Assembly: GCA_002050235.1 (NCBI GenBank)
Contig: MWST01000021.1
Span: 18,045 to 82,044, forward strand
Reading direction: 5' to 3'
DNA from: Polyangiaceae bacterium UTPRO1
Lineage (GTDB): Bacteria; Desulfobacterota; Binatia; UTPRO1
DNA length: 64,000 nt
Shown: in pieces, positions 46,517 to 55,249 of the stretch
How the letters are laid out: each line of letters starts with the position of its first letter
Position numbering within the stretch: position 1 is the first letter of the stretch
Translations under genes and position numbers: made by a program
Notes under the pieces: model-generated
Databases searched by the model: none
Told to the model about the DNA's origin: nothing
Seen by the model: the letters and a program-made list of their open reading frames with translations, nothing else

Positions 46517-47656
46517 TCAGCGGATCTGCTTGCGGAAGAAGATCGTCGCCAGCGAGAGGATGGCGATGCCGTACACGCCGAGGATCAGCGCTTCGTCGCG
46601 AAGCTCCGCCCAGCCGGCGCCCTTCAGGAAGATGCCGCGCGTGATCGATATGTAGTAGCGGAGCGGGATCACGTAGGTGAGCTTCTGTACCACCGGCGGC
46701 ATGCTGGCGATCGGAAACATGAAGCCCGAGAAGAACATGCTCGGCAGGAGCACGAACTGCCCGGTCATCGACGCCTGCTGCTGGGTGTTGGAGATCGCCG
46801 ACACCACCAGGCCGAGGCCGAGGCAGGTGACGATGAAGAGCCCGGTGAGCGCGATCAGCAGCCACAGACTCCCGGCTATCGGCACCTGGAACCAGAACGT
46901 GCCGACCAGGACCACGATCGCGACGTTGAGGTAGCCGAGGCCGATGAACGGCACCGCCTTGCCGGCGATGAGCTCGAAGGCGCGGATCGGCGTCACGATC
47001 AGCTGCTCCATCGTGCCGCGCTCCTTCTCGCGCACGATCGCCATCGCGGTCAGGATCACCAGCGACTCCATGAGGAGCACGCAGATGATCGCCGGGACCA
47101 TGAAGTTGACGCTGCGGAGCTCGGGGTTGAACCAGGCTCGGGGCTCGACGGCGACGACGGGATGCCGGGCGGTGGCGGTCACGCCGAGGCTCTTGTCGAC
47201 GAGCTGCACGTCGATCGCCTGCGACAGCGTGATCTGTTCGAGGTAGCCGAGGGCGATCGTCGCAGTGTTGGAGTTGCTGCCGTCGACGGCTGCCATCACC
47301 TGCACGGGCTTGCCGCGCCGCAGGAGGTCCGCGAAGTCGGGAGGGATCGCGAGCACGAGCTTCGCCTCGCCGCGGTCGAGGATGCGGTCGGTATCGTTGA
47401 TGCCGGCGCAGGGCGCGGCGATCCGGAACCAGCCGCTCTTGGTCAGCTGGTCGACGTAGGCGCGGCTCTCCGCCGTTCGGCTGTAGTCGCAGACGGCGAG
47501 AGCCACGTCGTCGACCTCCGTCGCGACGACGTACCCGAAGATGAAGAGCTCGAGCACGGGCATCATCAGCACGATGCCGAACATGCGGCGATCGCGCCGG
47601 ATCTGGATGACTTCCTTCCAGATCACCCGGAAGATGCGGGCCAGCGACGCGCGCAC
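46517..47656 (-). CDS. ABC-2 type exporter permease (YbhR/YbhS-like), second copy
   Basis: The 379-residue membrane protein has one N-terminal helix (MFGIVLMMPVLELFIFGYV), a long periplasmic domain and about five C-terminal helices. MAIVREKERGTMEQLIVTPI is the conserved coupling helix of the ABC-2 family. Start GTG 47656 is 2 bases past the stop of the first permease. The two permeases resemble each other and probably form a heterodimer. In E. coli YbhFSR exports drugs and Na+/Li+; substrate here is unknown. Confidence 0.9.
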   Translation of the reverse strand: MRASLARIFRVIWKEVIQIRRDRRMFGIVLMMPVLELFIFGYVVATEVDDVALAVCDYSRTAESRAYVDQLTKSGWFRIAAPCAGINDTDRILDRGEAKLVLAIPPDFADLLRRGKPVQVMAAVDGSNSNTATIALGYLEQITLSQAIDVQLVDKSLGVTATARHPVVAVEPRAWFNPELRSVNFMVPAIICVLLMESLVILTAMAIVREKERGTMEQLIVTPIRAFELIAGKAVPFIGLGYLNVAIVVLVGTFWFQVPIAGSLWLLIALTGLFIVTCLGLGLVVSAISNTQQQASMTGQFVLLPSMFFSGFMFPIASMPPVVQKLTYVIPLRYYISITRGIFLKGAGWAELRDEALILGVYGIAILSLATIFFRKQIR

Positions 47657-47658
47657 GG

Positions 47659-48795
47659 CTACTCCAGCCGCTCCTGGTAGCGCGAGGCGCTGAACGACAC
47701 GATGGCGACGGCGAAGACGACGAGCAGGATCGCCTCGGGCCACAGCACCTCGAGCCCGACCCGCTTCAGGTAGATGCCGCGAATCGCGGTCACGAAGTAG
47801 CGCGCCGGGAAGAGGTACGAGACCGCCTGGATCGGCAGCGGCAGGTCCTCCAACGGGAATACGAAGCCCGACAACAGCACCGACGGCAGCAGCGACATGA
47901 AGATCGCCGCCAGCATCGCGTTCTGCATGGTATCGGCGATCGTCGACACGAGCACGCCGACGCCGAGGGCGCAGAAGAGATAGAGGAGCGCGAAGATCGC
48001 GAGTTGGATGATGCTGCCTTTGATGGGGACGCCGAAGAGCAGGTAGCCGGCGCCGATGATGATCGAGAGGTCGACGAGCGCTATCACCATGTAGGGCCCT
48101 ATCTTCCCGATCATCATCTCGAGCGGGCGGATCGGCGACACCAGGATCTGCTCGATCGTGCCGCGCTCCTTCTCTTTCACGATCGAGAGCGCGGTCAGGA
48201 TGGCGCCGACGATCATCATGATGACGGCGATGACGCCGGGCACGATGAAGTTCACGCTCTTGAGCTCGGGGTTGTACCAGACGCGGCTCGTGACCAGGAT
48301 CGGCGCTGCGTCGCTGTCCGGACCGCGGGCTGCCGCGGACCGGGAGCCGGCGAACCGGTTGACGATCGCCAGCGCATAACCCTGGGCGATCGTCGCCGTG
48401 TTGGAGTCCGAGCCGTCGATCAGCACCTGCACCGCGGTCGGCTCGCCGGCGCGCAGGCGATCGGCGAACTCGCGCGGAATCACGACCGCCGCCTTGACGG
48501 CGTCGTTCATGAGGTCGTGGTCGACGTCGCGCTCGTCGCGCGCGAAGCGCACGGCCGTGAAGTAGCCGGAGCGCACCATCTGTTCGGAGAGGTCGCGGCT
48601 CTCGGAGGTGGCGCTGTAGTCGAGGATCGTGATCGGGACGTTGTCGACGTCGTAGCGGATGCCGTAGCCGTACATGATCAGCATGCTGATCGGCCACAGC
48701 AGCGTGAGCGCAAGGCTCCGCGGGTCGCGGCGCACGTCGATGAACTCGCGGCGGAGGATCGCCCGGATCGTGCGCAGCGAGCGGGGAAGGCGCAT
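47659..48795 (-). CDS. ABC-2 type exporter permease (YbhR/YbhS-like), first copy
   Basis: The 378-residue permease shares the layout of its neighbour: one N-terminal helix (SLALTLLWPISMLIMYGYGI), a periplasmic domain, then ALSIVKEKERGTIEQILVSPI and about five helices. ATG 48795 lies 5 bases past the stop of the upstream ATPase. It belongs to the operon of adaptor, two ATPases and two permeases. Confidence 0.9.
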   Translation of the reverse strand: MRLPRSLRTIRAILRREFIDVRRDPRSLALTLLWPISMLIMYGYGIRYDVDNVPITILDYSATSESRDLSEQMVRSGYFTAVRFARDERDVDHDLMNDAVKAAVVIPREFADRLRAGEPTAVQVLIDGSDSNTATIAQGYALAIVNRFAGSRSAAARGPDSDAAPILVTSRVWYNPELKSVNFIVPGVIAVIMMIVGAILTALSIVKEKERGTIEQILVSPIRPLEMMIGKIGPYMVIALVDLSIIIGAGYLLFGVPIKGSIIQLAIFALLYLFCALGVGVLVSTIADTMQNAMLAAIFMSLLPSVLLSGFVFPLEDLPLPIQAVSYLFPARYFVTAIRGIYLKRVGLEVLWPEAILLVVFAVAIVSFSASRYQERLE

Positions 48796-48800
48796 CGCCG

Positions 48801-49769
48801 TCAGTCCTCACCCGCCGCCGTCTTGCTCTCGATGATCGCCACGAACGCGTCCTCGAGCGACGGCTCGATGCGCTCGAGCCGTCGCAGCGGCAGGCCGCGC
48901 GCCGTGAGCAGCGCCGGGATCGCCGCCCGCGCCGCGGCCTCGTCGGCGACCGTGGCGTGGAGCGTGTTGCCGAAGAGCGCGATGCCGGCGATGCTCGGCG
49001 CCGTCTTCAGCGCCTCGTAGGCGCCCATGAGGTCGTCGCTCTCGATCTCGAGGAGCGCGTGATGGACGTGCTCGCGCTTGAGCTGCGAGGGCGTTCCCGC
49101 CGCGACTACCTGGCCCCCGTAGATGAGGGCGAGCTCGTCGCAGTGCTCGGCCTCGTCCATGAAGTGCGTGGTCACGAACACCGTGATGCCGCGCTCGGCG
49201 AGGTCGCCGATCATGTCCCAGAAGCGGCGCCGGGACGCGGGATCGACGCCCGACGTGGGCTCGTCGAGGAAGAGGATCGGCGGCTCGTGGAGGACGGCGC
49301 AGCCGAGCGCCAGGCGCTGGCGCCAGCCGCCGGCGAGCGCCGACGTCAGCGTATCGCCGCGCCCTTCGAGGCCCGCCATCTCCAGCGCCCAGGCGAGCCG
49401 CGCCGTCAGCCGTTCGCCGCGGACGCCGTAGATGCCGGCGAAGAAGCGCAGGTTCTCGGCGACCGTCAGGTCCTCGTAGAGCGAGAACTTCTGCGACATG
49501 TAGCCGATGCTCGCCTTCACCCGCTCGGGCTCGCGGGCGACGTCGAAGCCGCCGACCCGGGCCAGGCCGCCCGACGGGCGCAGGATGCCGCAGAGCATCT
49601 TGATCGTCGTCGACTTGCCGGCTCCGTTCGGACCGAGAAAGCCGAAGATGCGCCCGGCGGGCACCGCGAGGTCGATGTGGTCGACGGCGACGAACGTGTC
49701 GAAGACGCGGGTGAGGCCGCGGGTCTCGACCGCGAGCGTGCCCGCCGGGGCGGGGTGCGCGGCGTTCAC
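48801..49769 (-). CDS. ABC transporter ATP-binding protein, second in operon
   Basis: A 322-residue ATPase with Walker A GPNGAGKSTTIKML, Q-loop YMSQKFSLYED, Walker B LFLDEPTSGVDP and H-loop TTHFMDEAEH. The signature is ALAGGWRQRLALG, a weak variant of LSGGQ, in contrast to the upstream ATPase. The C-terminal 90 residues form a regulatory extension. GTG 49769 overlaps the stop of the upstream ATPase by 4 bases. The two ATPases likely pair asymmetrically. Confidence 0.9.
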   Translation of the reverse strand: MNAAHPAPAGTLAVETRGLTRVFDTFVAVDHIDLAVPAGRIFGFLGPNGAGKSTTIKMLCGILRPSGGLARVGGFDVAREPERVKASIGYMSQKFSLYEDLTVAENLRFFAGIYGVRGERLTARLAWALEMAGLEGRGDTLTSALAGGWRQRLALGCAVLHEPPILFLDEPTSGVDPASRRRFWDMIGDLAERGITVFVTTHFMDEAEHCDELALIYGGQVVAAGTPSQLKREHVHHALLEIESDDLMGAYEALKTAPSIAGIALFGNTLHATVADEAAARAAIPALLTARGLPLRRLERIEPSLEDAFVAIIESKTAAGED

Positions 49770-50731
49770 GGCGCCGCCCGCACGGCGCCGTCCGCATGCG
49801 TGTAGGCGAGGAACACGTCTTCCAGCGACGGAGCAACGAGCTTCCAGTCCTCGACCGTGACGCCGGCCGCCCGCACTGCGGCCACCACGGCGTCGGGATC
49901 GAGGCCGACCCGCGGCAGCGTCAGGTGGATGCGATCGCCGAAGAGCGCGGTCGTCGCGAAGCCGGGGAGGCGGCGCAGCGCCCGCTCGGCGGCGCGCGGC
50001 GCCGCGCACTGCAGATCGAGCACGGCGACGCCGAGGTCGCTCTTCAGCTGCGCCGGAGGACCGCAGGTGATCATGGTTCCGTTCTGCAGGAAGCCGATGC
50101 GGCCGCAGCGCTCGGCCTCGTCCATGTAGGGAGTCGAGAGGAGGATCGTCGAGCCCTCCTGCAGGAGGTCGTAGAGGATCAGCCAGAAGTCGCGCCGCGA
50201 CAGCGGGTCGACGCCGATCGTCGGCTCGTCGAGAAGCAGGATCTTCGGCTGGTGGATGAGACAGGCCGCGAGCGCCAGCTTCTGTTTCATGCCGCCCGAG
50301 AGGTCCTTGGCGAGGCGCTTCTGGAAGGGTCCGAGGCGGCTGAACTCGAGGAGGCGCTGGATGCGGCGGCGGCGCGCCGTCGGCTCGACGCCCCAGATCT
50401 CGGCGACGTAGAGGAGGTTCTCCAGCACCGAGAGCATGCCCGAGAGGCTGAAGCGCTGCGACATGTAGCCGATGCGGCGCTTCACCGCTGCCGGATCCGC
50501 GGTCACGTCGATGCCGTCCACCTCGGCGCGGCCGGCGTCCGGGCGCAACAGGCACGCCAGCAGCCGCAGGAACGTGGTCTTGCCGGCGCCGTCGGGTCCG
50601 ACCAGACCGAAGAGCTCGCCCGGGCCGACGTCGAAGGTCAGGTCGTGGAGCGCGCGGACGGCTCCGTAGTGCTTGGCGACCGCGACCGCGCGGATGGCGG
50701 ACGTGCTCGGGGAGCCCGGGGCCGCCACCAC
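49766..50731 (-). CDS. ABC transporter ATP-binding protein, first in operon
   Basis: The 321-residue ATPase has Walker A GPDGAGKTTFLRLL, Q-loop YMSQRFSLSGM, signature LSGGMKQKLALA, Walker B LLLDEPTIGVDP and a His-containing switch region substituted in LLSTPYMDEAERC (the expected His appears to be Pro). It may be catalytically unequal to its partner. In E. coli ybhF both units are fused; here they are separate genes. It follows the adaptor gene by 4 bases. Confidence 0.9.
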   Translation of the reverse strand: MVAAPGSPSTSAIRAVAVAKHYGAVRALHDLTFDVGPGELFGLVGPDGAGKTTFLRLLACLLRPDAGRAEVDGIDVTADPAAVKRRIGYMSQRFSLSGMLSVLENLLYVAEIWGVEPTARRRRIQRLLEFSRLGPFQKRLAKDLSGGMKQKLALAACLIHQPKILLLDEPTIGVDPLSRRDFWLILYDLLQEGSTILLSTPYMDEAERCGRIGFLQNGTMITCGPPAQLKSDLGVAVLDLQCAAPRAAERALRRLPGFATTALFGDRIHLTLPRVGLDPDAVVAAVRAAGVTVEDWKLVAPSLEDVFLAYTHADGAVRAAP

Positions 50732-50735
50732 CGCC

Positions 50736-51758
50736 TCACCGCGCCGCCGTCGCGGTCGCCGCCGGCGGTGCCAGCGGCAGCACGGCGTCGGCCGGCATGC
50801 CCGGCTTCAGGGCTTCGTCCCTGGTCTCGACCTCCACCTTCACCCGGTAGACGAGCTTCACGCGCTCGTCGGGTGTCTGGATGTTCTTCGGCGTGAACTC
50901 GGCACGGTCGGAGACGAAGGTGACCTTGCCGTTGAACGGCTGGTCGGGAAAGGAGTCGACCGTCACCTCCGCGGCCATGCCGAGGTACACCTTGCCGAGG
51001 TCGCGCTCGCCGACGTAGACGTTCACCCACGGGCGGCTCAAGTCGCCGAGGGTTACGATCGGCGTTCCGGGCTGCACCATTTCGCCGGGCTCGCGGCTCT
51101 TGCTGAGGACGCGGCCGGCGGCGGGCGAGAAGAGCTGGCAGCGCGCGAGGTCGAGGGCTGCCAGGTCGAGCTCGGCTGCCGCCCGCTGCATGTCGGCGCG
51201 CGCGGCCTCGATCTCCTCGGCGCGGAATCCTTCGCGGAGCTGATCGAGCTGCGCCAGCGCCTGGTCGCGGGCGGCCCGGGCGTTGGCGAGCAGGTTGGCG
51301 AGGCGGTCCTGTTCGGTCTGGGCGACGATGCCCTGTGCGCGCAGGCGGCTGATGCGGTCGTACTCGCGCGTCTGCAGCGCCAGCTCGGCGTCGGCCGCTT
51401 CGCGCGCCGCCAGGGCGCGGTCGATCTCCTGCTCGCGCGCGCCCTTGGTCATCATGCGGTAGCGGGCCTCGGCGGATTCCTTGGCGGCGGTGGCGCTGGC
51501 AACGCGCAGGCGATACTCGCGGTCGTCGAGGCGGCCGACCGGCTCGCCCTTGTCGACCATGGCGCCCTCGTCGACGGCGCGCTCGATCATCCGCCCGGCG
51601 ACCTCGAAGGCGACGTCGACCTGCGTCACCTCGATGATGCCCGAGCCGCGGATCGCAGTAGCGTCGCGCTCGTGCGCCAGCCACCAGCGGGCGGCGAAGA
51701 GCGCCGCCGCCGCCAGGACGACGGCGACGGCGACGACCGGACGGCGCATTCCGCTCAC
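50736..51758 (-). CDS. HlyD-type membrane fusion protein (YbhG-like)
   Basis: A 340-residue periplasmic adaptor: a single N-terminal transmembrane helix, a lipoyl-type barrel (IIEVTQVDVAFEVAGRMIE), a long coiled coil (about residues 90-200, with ALAAREAADAEL and ANARAARDQALAQL) and beta-barrel domains (PGTPIVTLGDLSRPWV). It should link the ABC permeases to an outer-membrane channel. No TolC-type gene is in the block, so an outer-membrane partner lies elsewhere. It starts 4 bases past the stop of the preceding gene. Confidence 0.92.
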   Translation of the reverse strand: MSGMRRPVVAVAVVLAAAALFAARWWLAHERDATAIRGSGIIEVTQVDVAFEVAGRMIERAVDEGAMVDKGEPVGRLDDREYRLRVASATAAKESAEARYRMMTKGAREQEIDRALAAREAADAELALQTREYDRISRLRAQGIVAQTEQDRLANLLANARAARDQALAQLDQLREGFRAEEIEAARADMQRAAAELDLAALDLARCQLFSPAAGRVLSKSREPGEMVQPGTPIVTLGDLSRPWVNVYVGERDLGKVYLGMAAEVTVDSFPDQPFNGKVTFVSDRAEFTPKNIQTPDERVKLVYRVKVEVETRDEALKPGMPADAVLPLAPPAATATAAR

Positions 51759-51762
51759 GACG

Positions 51763-52974
51763 TCACTTGGCGATGGTGATGCCGGGAGTCTGCACCGCCG
51801 GCTTCACGACCGTCATCTGGAAGAGCTGATAGAGGAGCACGAAGGCCTTCTTGTTCCAGTGATACCCGGATTCGGGCGCGATCGCGTAGTAACGGCCGTG
51901 ATAGCGGACCGCGCGCTCGCCGCGCGGCGGGTGCGGGGATTCGCTGATGCCGAGCGTGAAGGCCGGGTTCTCGTCCACGAACGGCGTCCGCGAGTGCGGC
52001 GTGACGTCGTACTCGGGCTCTTCGCCGAAGGCGTGGCCGAGGAAGTCGATCATGTTCGCGAAGCTGCGCAGCCGGAACTTCCCGTGCAGCGGCAGCTCGC
52101 CGCCGGGATGGCCGGCGCGGATGTCCACTACGATCTCGTCTTCGAGGTTGTGCTGGGCCTCGTCGTGCAGAGCCCGGCGCTCCTCGTTGGTGAGCACCGC
52201 AGGGTCGTAGTTGGTGACCACGATGCGGCCGATCGTGCGCCGGGTGACGCGATAGGTCCCGTTCTCGGGCTGCGGCGCGATCGTGAACTGGTCCTCGAGG
52301 GATCGCAGCACCTCGGGCGTGATCGCCGCTGCCGGCATCGTCCAGCTCTCGGTGAAGATCATCGGCTCGGCGTAGAGGGAGCCTCGGTCCTGGATGGTGG
52401 AGAGCTGCAGCGCGACGCGGCGGAAGGTGGTGTAGCCTTCGCGATCGACGGGCTTGTTGGCGTAGATCATCTTGGCGCCGTCGAGCTCGGTGCGGTATTC
52501 GCCCGCCATCATGCGCAGCACGAGGTCGACGTCGGCGCCCTGGCGTAGGAGGAGCGTCAGCGTGCTCTCGGGGAACGGTGCCAGCAGGCGGCGCGTGAAC
52601 TCCTCGCCCTCGACCGGGACGATGCTGAAGGTCGGGTTGGCCGAGAAGGTCCCGCCGAAGATCGGCGACAGGCTGCCGGCGCCGCCCTCGAGGCCGCCGA
52701 GCGGTGGCGTCGCGCCGGCGTTCATCTGCACGTTGAAGGTCGCGGCGATGTTCGAGAGGGCGGTGAAGTGCAGCGGCTCGTCCCAGCGGGCGCGCGCGAT
52801 GTTGAGGAGGAGCTGGCGGCAGACGGCGTCGGTCGCGATGGCGTCGTAGGCCATCACGGTGCGGTGCACCGGCAGGGCCGGTAGGCACCCGCCGCCAAGG
52901 AACGCCACCGCGATGCCGAAGCCGGCGGCGCCGATCGTCCGGTGGCGCTTCGCTGCGACGGTGGAACGGAGCAC
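51763..52974 (-). CDS. Unrecognised exported protein heading the exporter operon
   Basis: The 403-residue protein has an N-terminal hydrophobic segment ending GGGC, which could be a weak lipobox. The body carries LLLNIARARWDEPLHF, FSANPTFSIVPVEGEEF and DEAQHNLEDEIVVDIRAG, without a known domain. Similar proteins, usually annotated hypothetical, occur in various proteobacteria. The stop is 4 bases before the adaptor start, so it belongs to the operon. An outer-membrane lipoprotein role in export is a guess. ATG 52974 is 121 bases from the divergent fumarase gene. Confidence 0.7.
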   Translation of the reverse strand: MLRSTVAAKRHRTIGAAGFGIAVAFLGGGCLPALPVHRTVMAYDAIATDAVCRQLLLNIARARWDEPLHFTALSNIAATFNVQMNAGATPPLGGLEGGAGSLSPIFGGTFSANPTFSIVPVEGEEFTRRLLAPFPESTLTLLLRQGADVDLVLRMMAGEYRTELDGAKMIYANKPVDREGYTTFRRVALQLSTIQDRGSLYAEPMIFTESWTMPAAAITPEVLRSLEDQFTIAPQPENGTYRVTRRTIGRIVVTNYDPAVLTNEERRALHDEAQHNLEDEIVVDIRAGHPGGELPLHGKFRLRSFANMIDFLGHAFGEEPEYDVTPHSRTPFVDENPAFTLGISESPHPPRGERAVRYHGRYYAIAPESGYHWNKKAFVLLYQLFQMTVVKPAVQTPGITIAK

Positions 52975-53060
52975 GCGTCGGACCTGTATCCCGGCGCGTC
53001 CCGGCTTTCAAAGGCGGCGGGAGCGCCTCCGGTCGGCGACGCTCCGAGACGCAGGCGCCG

Positions 53061-53089
53061 TGGACCTCGTCGGTGTCGCGGGCTAAACA
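53061..53089 (+). promoter_or_regulatory. Candidate promoter of the fumarase gene
   Basis: TGGACC (53061-53066), a 17-base spacer and TAAACA (53084-53089). Matches are four and three of six. It lies 6 bases before ATG 53096. Weak by itself; listed because the spacing repeats a pattern seen at other genes. Confidence 0.3.
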
Positions 53090-53095
53090 GCGCCG

Positions 53096-54706
53096 ATGCC
53101 AGACTTCCGCTATCAGGAGATGTTCCCGCACGGCCCCGACACCACGCCCTACCGCAAGCTCGCGGGCGACTGGGTCGGCGTCGACAGGTTTCGCGGCGAG
53201 CGCGTGCTCGCGGTCGAGACGGCGGCGCTGACCCGCCTCGCTTTCGAGGCCGTGCGCGACGTGTCGCATCTCTTCCGGCCCGGCCACCTCGCCCAGCTGC
53301 GGCGGATCCTCGAAGACCCCGAGGCGTCGATGAACGACCGCTTCGTCGCCCTCAACATGCTGCGCAACGCCTGCGTCTCGGCCGCCATGGTGCTGCCGTC
53401 GTGCCAGGACACCGGCACCGCGATCGTGATCGGGAAGAAAGGTCAGCGGGTCTGGACCGGCGGCGGCGACGAGGCCGCGCTCGCGCGCGGCATCTACGAC
53501 GTCTACCAGCAGACCAACCTGCGCTACTCGCAGATGGCGCCGCTGTCGACGTTCACGGAGAAGAACACGGCCACGAACCTGCCGGCGCAGCTCGAGCTCT
53601 ACGCTGCCGACGGCGACGAGTACCGCTTCCTCTTCGTCACCAAGGGCGGCGGCTCGGCGAACAAGTCGTTTCTCTATCAAGAGACCGCGGCGATCCTGAG
53701 CCGCGAACGCCTGCTGCCGTTCATAGAAGCGAAGGTGAAGACGCTCGGGACCGCTGCTTGCCCGCCTTACCACCTGGCGATCGTCATCGGCGGCACGTCG
53801 GCGGAAGCGACCATGAAGACCGTGAAGCTCGCGTCCTGTCGCGACCTCGACGATCTGCCGACGCGCGGCGATCCGGCCGGCCACGCCATCCGCGACCCCG
53901 AGCTCGAGGACGAGGTCTGGCGCCTGACGCAGCGGCTCGGGATCGGCGCCCAGTTCGGCGGCAAGTACTTCTGCCACGACGTGCGTGTGATCCGGCTGCC
54001 GCGCCACGGCGCCAGCCTGCCGATCGGGATCGGGGTGTCGTGCTCGGCGGATCGCCAGGCCAAGGCCAAGATCACCGCCGCGGGCGTGTTCCTGGAGGAG
54101 CTGGAGACGAACCCGGCGCGCCATCTGCCCGAGATCGACGAAGGGAAGCTCTCGGGCGAAGTCGTGAAGATCGACCTCCGCAGGCCCATGAGCGAGATCC
54201 GCGCGGCGCTGTCGCGCTATCCGATCAAGACCAGGCTCGCGCTCACCGGCCCGATGATCGTCGCCCGCGACCTCGCGCACGCGAAGCTCCGCGAGCGCAT
54301 CGAGCGCGGCGAGGGGCTTCCCCAGTACGTGAAGGATCACCCGATCTACTATGCGGGTCCGGCGAAGACGCCGCCGGGCATGCCCTCGGGCTCGTTCGGT
54401 CCGACGACCGCCGGGCGCATGGACGGGTACGTCGACCTCTTCATGCAGCACGGCGGCAGCCTCGTCACCCTCGCCAAGGGCAATCGTTCGCCGGCGGTCA
54501 CCGAAGCCTGCAAGAAGCACGGCGGCTTCTATCTCGGCTCGATCGGCGGCCCCGCTGCCATCCTCGCTCGCGACAACATCCGCAAGGTCGAGGTGCTCGA
54601 ATATCCCGAGCTCGGCATGGAGGCGATCTGGCGGATCGAGGTCGAGGACTTCCCGGCCTTCATCGTGGTCGACGACAAAGGGAACGACTTCTTCGGCCGC
54701 CTGTGA
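53096..54706 (+). CDS. Class I fumarate hydratase
   Basis: The 536-residue product joins the alpha and beta parts of class I (iron-sulfur) fumarase in one chain, like FumA/FumB. Likely [4Fe-4S] cysteines are in [22 protein letters not shown] and [14 protein letters not shown]. The beta part carries [12 protein letters not shown] with the catalytic Thr/Arg region and ends FGRL. It hydrates fumarate to malate in the TCA cycle. Oxygen sensitivity is typical; the superoxide dismutase gene 2.5 kb away may be coincidental. Confidence 0.96.
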   Translation: MPDFRYQEMFPHGPDTTPYRKLAGDWVGVDRFRGERVLAVETAALTRLAFEAVRDVSHLFRPGHLAQLRRILEDPEASMNDRFVALNMLRNACVSAAMVLPSCQDTGTAIVIGKKGQRVWTGGGDEAALARGIYDVYQQTNLRYSQMAPLSTFTEKNTATNLPAQLELYAADGDEYRFLFVTKGGGSANKSFLYQETAAILSRERLLPFIEAKVKTLGTAACPPYHLAIVIGGTSAEATMKTVKLASCRDLDDLPTRGDPAGHAIRDPELEDEVWRLTQRLGIGAQFGGKYFCHDVRVIRLPRHGASLPIGIGVSCSADRQAKAKITAAGVFLEELETNPARHLPEIDEGKLSGEVVKIDLRRPMSEIRAALSRYPIKTRLALTGPMIVARDLAHAKLRERIERGEGLPQYVKDHPIYYAGPAKTPPGMPSGSFGPTTAGRMDGYVDLFMQHGGSLVTLAKGNRSPAVTEACKKHGGFYLGSIGGPAAILARDNIRKVEVLEYPELGMEAIWRIEVEDFPAFIVVDDKGNDFFGRL

Positions 54707-54719
54707 TCGCGCCCGGCAG

Positions 54720-55235
54720 TTATCGCCGTCGCGGCGCGCGCCGCCGCCCGGCGGCGCGGAGCTGGCGGCGCATGCGGATGGCTGCCGTCGTCGCCGAGTA
54801 GTACGCCGGTAGGCGGCGCACGGGAACGAAGCCGTGGCCGGTGAAGAGCGCGATCGCAGCCCGGTTCGTCGCCGCGACCTCGAGCGAGGCGCGCTCGCAC
54901 CCGCGGCGGCGGACGGCGGCCAGGAAGGCCCGCAGCAGGCGCCGGCCGAGAGCGCGGCGGCGGGCCGTCGGAGCGACGGCGATGCTGTAGAGGCGCGCGC
55001 CGCGGGCGCGCGACCCGCCGCCCTGGACGCCGAGCGCATAGGCGACGATCCGGCCGCTCTGCTCGACGACGTGCGCCAGCGTCGCCGGCCGGGCCAGGTA
55101 CGCCGCGAACTGTGCGGCGGAGAAGCGGTGGGCGGCGTAGCAGCCGACGAAGGCGCGGCGCTCGAGGCGGGCGAGCGCCGCGGCGTCGGCGGCGCGGGCG
55201 CGGCGGAGGCGGTCGGGCGGTGGGCGTCGCGCCAT
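54720..55235 (-). CDS. GNAT family N-acetyltransferase
   Basis: A 171-residue GNAT protein. LYSIAVAPTARRRALGRRLL is the acetyl-CoA motif (the R/Q-x-x-G-x-A loop), followed by LEVAATNRAAIALFTGHGF, the conserved end block. Resembles RimI-like enzymes that acetylate protein N-termini, but substrate is open. The ending RRAPRRR is basic. It follows the GH3 gene with 14 bases between and converges on fumarase, 13 bases apart. Confidence 0.85.
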   Translation of the reverse strand: MARRPPPDRLRRARAADAAALARLERRAFVGCYAAHRFSAAQFAAYLARPATLAHVVEQSGRIVAYALGVQGGGSRARGARLYSIAVAPTARRRALGRRLLRAFLAAVRRRGCERASLEVAATNRAAIALFTGHGFVPVRRLPAYYSATTAAIRMRRQLRAAGRRRAPRRR

Positions 55236-55249
55236 GACGGGCGGCGCAG

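Noticed and set aside
51755..55039. Very long minus-strand frame across fumarase
   Set aside because: The stretch over 53096-54706 is antisense to a clear class I fumarase; only the separate genes at 51763-52974 and 54720-55235 are supported.
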